Below, piece after piece: positions 13,186 through 13,889 of a stretch of DNA of 13,889 bases. The notes beneath the pieces are model-generated. The model saw only the letters and a list, made by a program, of their open reading frames with translations. It searched no databases and was not told the origin of the DNA. Each line of letters begins with the position of its first letter. Within the stretch, counting starts at the first letter, position 1. Location of the stretch: assembly GCA_018663565.1 (NCBI GenBank), contig JABJQE010000076.1, forward strand, positions 1-13,889, written 5' to 3'. Origin of the DNA: Phycisphaerae bacterium (GTDB lineage Bacteria; Planctomycetota; Phycisphaerae; Phycisphaerales; SM1A02). The position numbers and the translations under genes were made by a program.

Positions 13186-13889
13186 ATGCGTATTGTGCAG
13201 TTAAGTGGTGGTGCTGTGCTCTGTGTGGCAAGTATGGCGACAGCAGATATGTTGACTGTCCCAGGCGATTTTCCAACGATCCAGTCCGCCATAGACGCGT
13301 CGAGTAGCGGGGACCACATCATGGTCTCGCCGGGCATATTCAACGAACTTATCGATTTTTCAGGCAAGGCAATTACTGTTGAGGGGTCCGGATCTGGCGC
13401 GAGCGTCATTGATGGCGCTGGCTTTTCTGGACCAGTGGTTCGATTTGCATCTGAAGAGGGCAGCGGGAGCGTGCTGGCAAATTTTCGAGTGAGTCACGGT
13501 TCAGGCGAGGTCGTGAATGATCCGGTGTTTGGTAATGTGAAGTGCGGTGGCGGCATTCTTGTGCGAAGCGGGTCACCAATCATTCATGACTGCGTTATTG
13601 AGTCAAATGACACGTGGGGCGGCGCCGGGATGTGCAATGTGTCCGCATCGCCAACCGTGTCGGATTGCAGCTTTCGAAGTAATGTGAGCGAAGGACATGG
13701 CGGGGGCATTTACAACCTGAATGGGTCCGAGCCGCTCATCGAACGATGCTCATTTGAGAGTAATACTGCTTCATGGGGTGGTGGGATTACGAATACGGTC
13801 GGCAGTGATGCCACTATTAGAGAGTGCGACTTCATTGCAAACACCACGTACAACGTCGGCGGCGGGATCTTCATCCGATCAAGCAGCAG
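13186..13889 (+). CDS. secreted right-handed parallel beta-helix protein (N-terminal part)
   Basis: Open to the window end; 234 residues are visible. The ATG at 13186 has a strong AAGGAG (13173-13178) seven bases upstream. Residues 1-20 form a signal peptide ending SMATA. Next comes TVPGDFPTIQSAIDASSSGD, the usual opening of planctomycete beta-helix proteins of the NosD/pectate-lyase-like fold. From about residue 121, rungs of 24-27 residues each begin GGG/GGA and contain a D/R/E-C-x-F/I-x-S/A-N core (Cys136, 161, 188, 214). The signal peptide and repeats indicate an exported protein, perhaps polysaccharide-binding or a lyase. Catalytic residues cannot be assigned, and the C-terminus, where a dockerin-like tag might be expected, is not in the window. 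Confidence 0.85.
   Translation, partial: MRIVQLSGGAVLCVASMATADMLTVPGDFPTIQSAIDASSSGDHIMVSPGIFNELIDFSGKAITVEGSGSGASVIDGAGFSGPVVRFASEEGSGSVLANFRVSHGSGEVVNDPVFGNVKCGGGILVRSGSPIIHDCVIESNDTWGGAGMCNVSASPTVSDCSFRSNVSEGHGGGIYNLNGSEPLIERCSFESNTASWGGGITNTVGSDATIRECDFIANTTYNVGGGIFIRSSS

Overview
The window looks like chromosomal DNA of a marine planctomycete, most plausibly of the Phycisphaerae. Three features suggest this: two proteins end in dockerin-like EF-hand tags of the kind common in that class, a cytochrome/beta-propeller 'membrane-bound dehydrogenase-like' pair of a type frequent in Planctomycetes and Verrucomicrobia is present, and GTG and TTG starts occur alongside ATG. This placement is inference from recognised protein families; no rRNA or tRNA gene is present to settle it.

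Layout, left to right. (1) 1-260, plus strand: the C-terminal end of a secreted protein with a Cys-rich segment and a dockerin-like tag. (2) 364-5510, minus strand: a compact Fe-S cluster assembly operon transcribed right to left as sufB-sufC-sufD-sufS-sufT, with junctions of 12 nt, 2 nt, a 4-nt GTGA overlap and a 14-nt overlap. (3) 5511-5645: a divergent control region with two abutting copies of TTGACTATAA and an inverted repeat. (4) 5646-6020, plus strand: an A-type Fe-S carrier. (5) 6127-8541, minus strand: a secreted family GH81 endo-1,3-beta-glucanase (laminarinase type) with a two-repeat dockerin-like C-terminus. (6) 8542-8762: a second divergent intergenic region. (7) 8763-12346, plus strand: a two-gene operon joined by ATGA, made of a membrane-anchored c-type cytochrome with a DUF6797-like region, then a sorbosone-dehydrogenase-like beta-propeller protein with two C-terminal jelly-roll-like regions. 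(8) 12644-13123, plus strand: a guanine deaminase. (9) 13186 to the window end, plus strand: the N-terminal part of a secreted right-handed beta-helix protein, cut by the window edge.

How the parts may work together. The suf genes supply the SufBC2D scaffold, its cysteine desulfurase SufS and the maturation factor SufT; the carrier that would pass clusters on is divergently transcribed, so the 135-bp gap probably controls both directions. The GH81 enzyme, divergent from the cytochrome/propeller operon, hints at a small extracellular beta-glucan degradation and oxidation locus, but the substrate of the propeller protein cannot be read from sequence. I found no transposase, CRISPR array, phage gene or RNA gene. 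The most interesting points are the propeller gene that seems to have been split from its upstream partner and lacks a normal signal peptide, and the tandem repeat in the suf control region.
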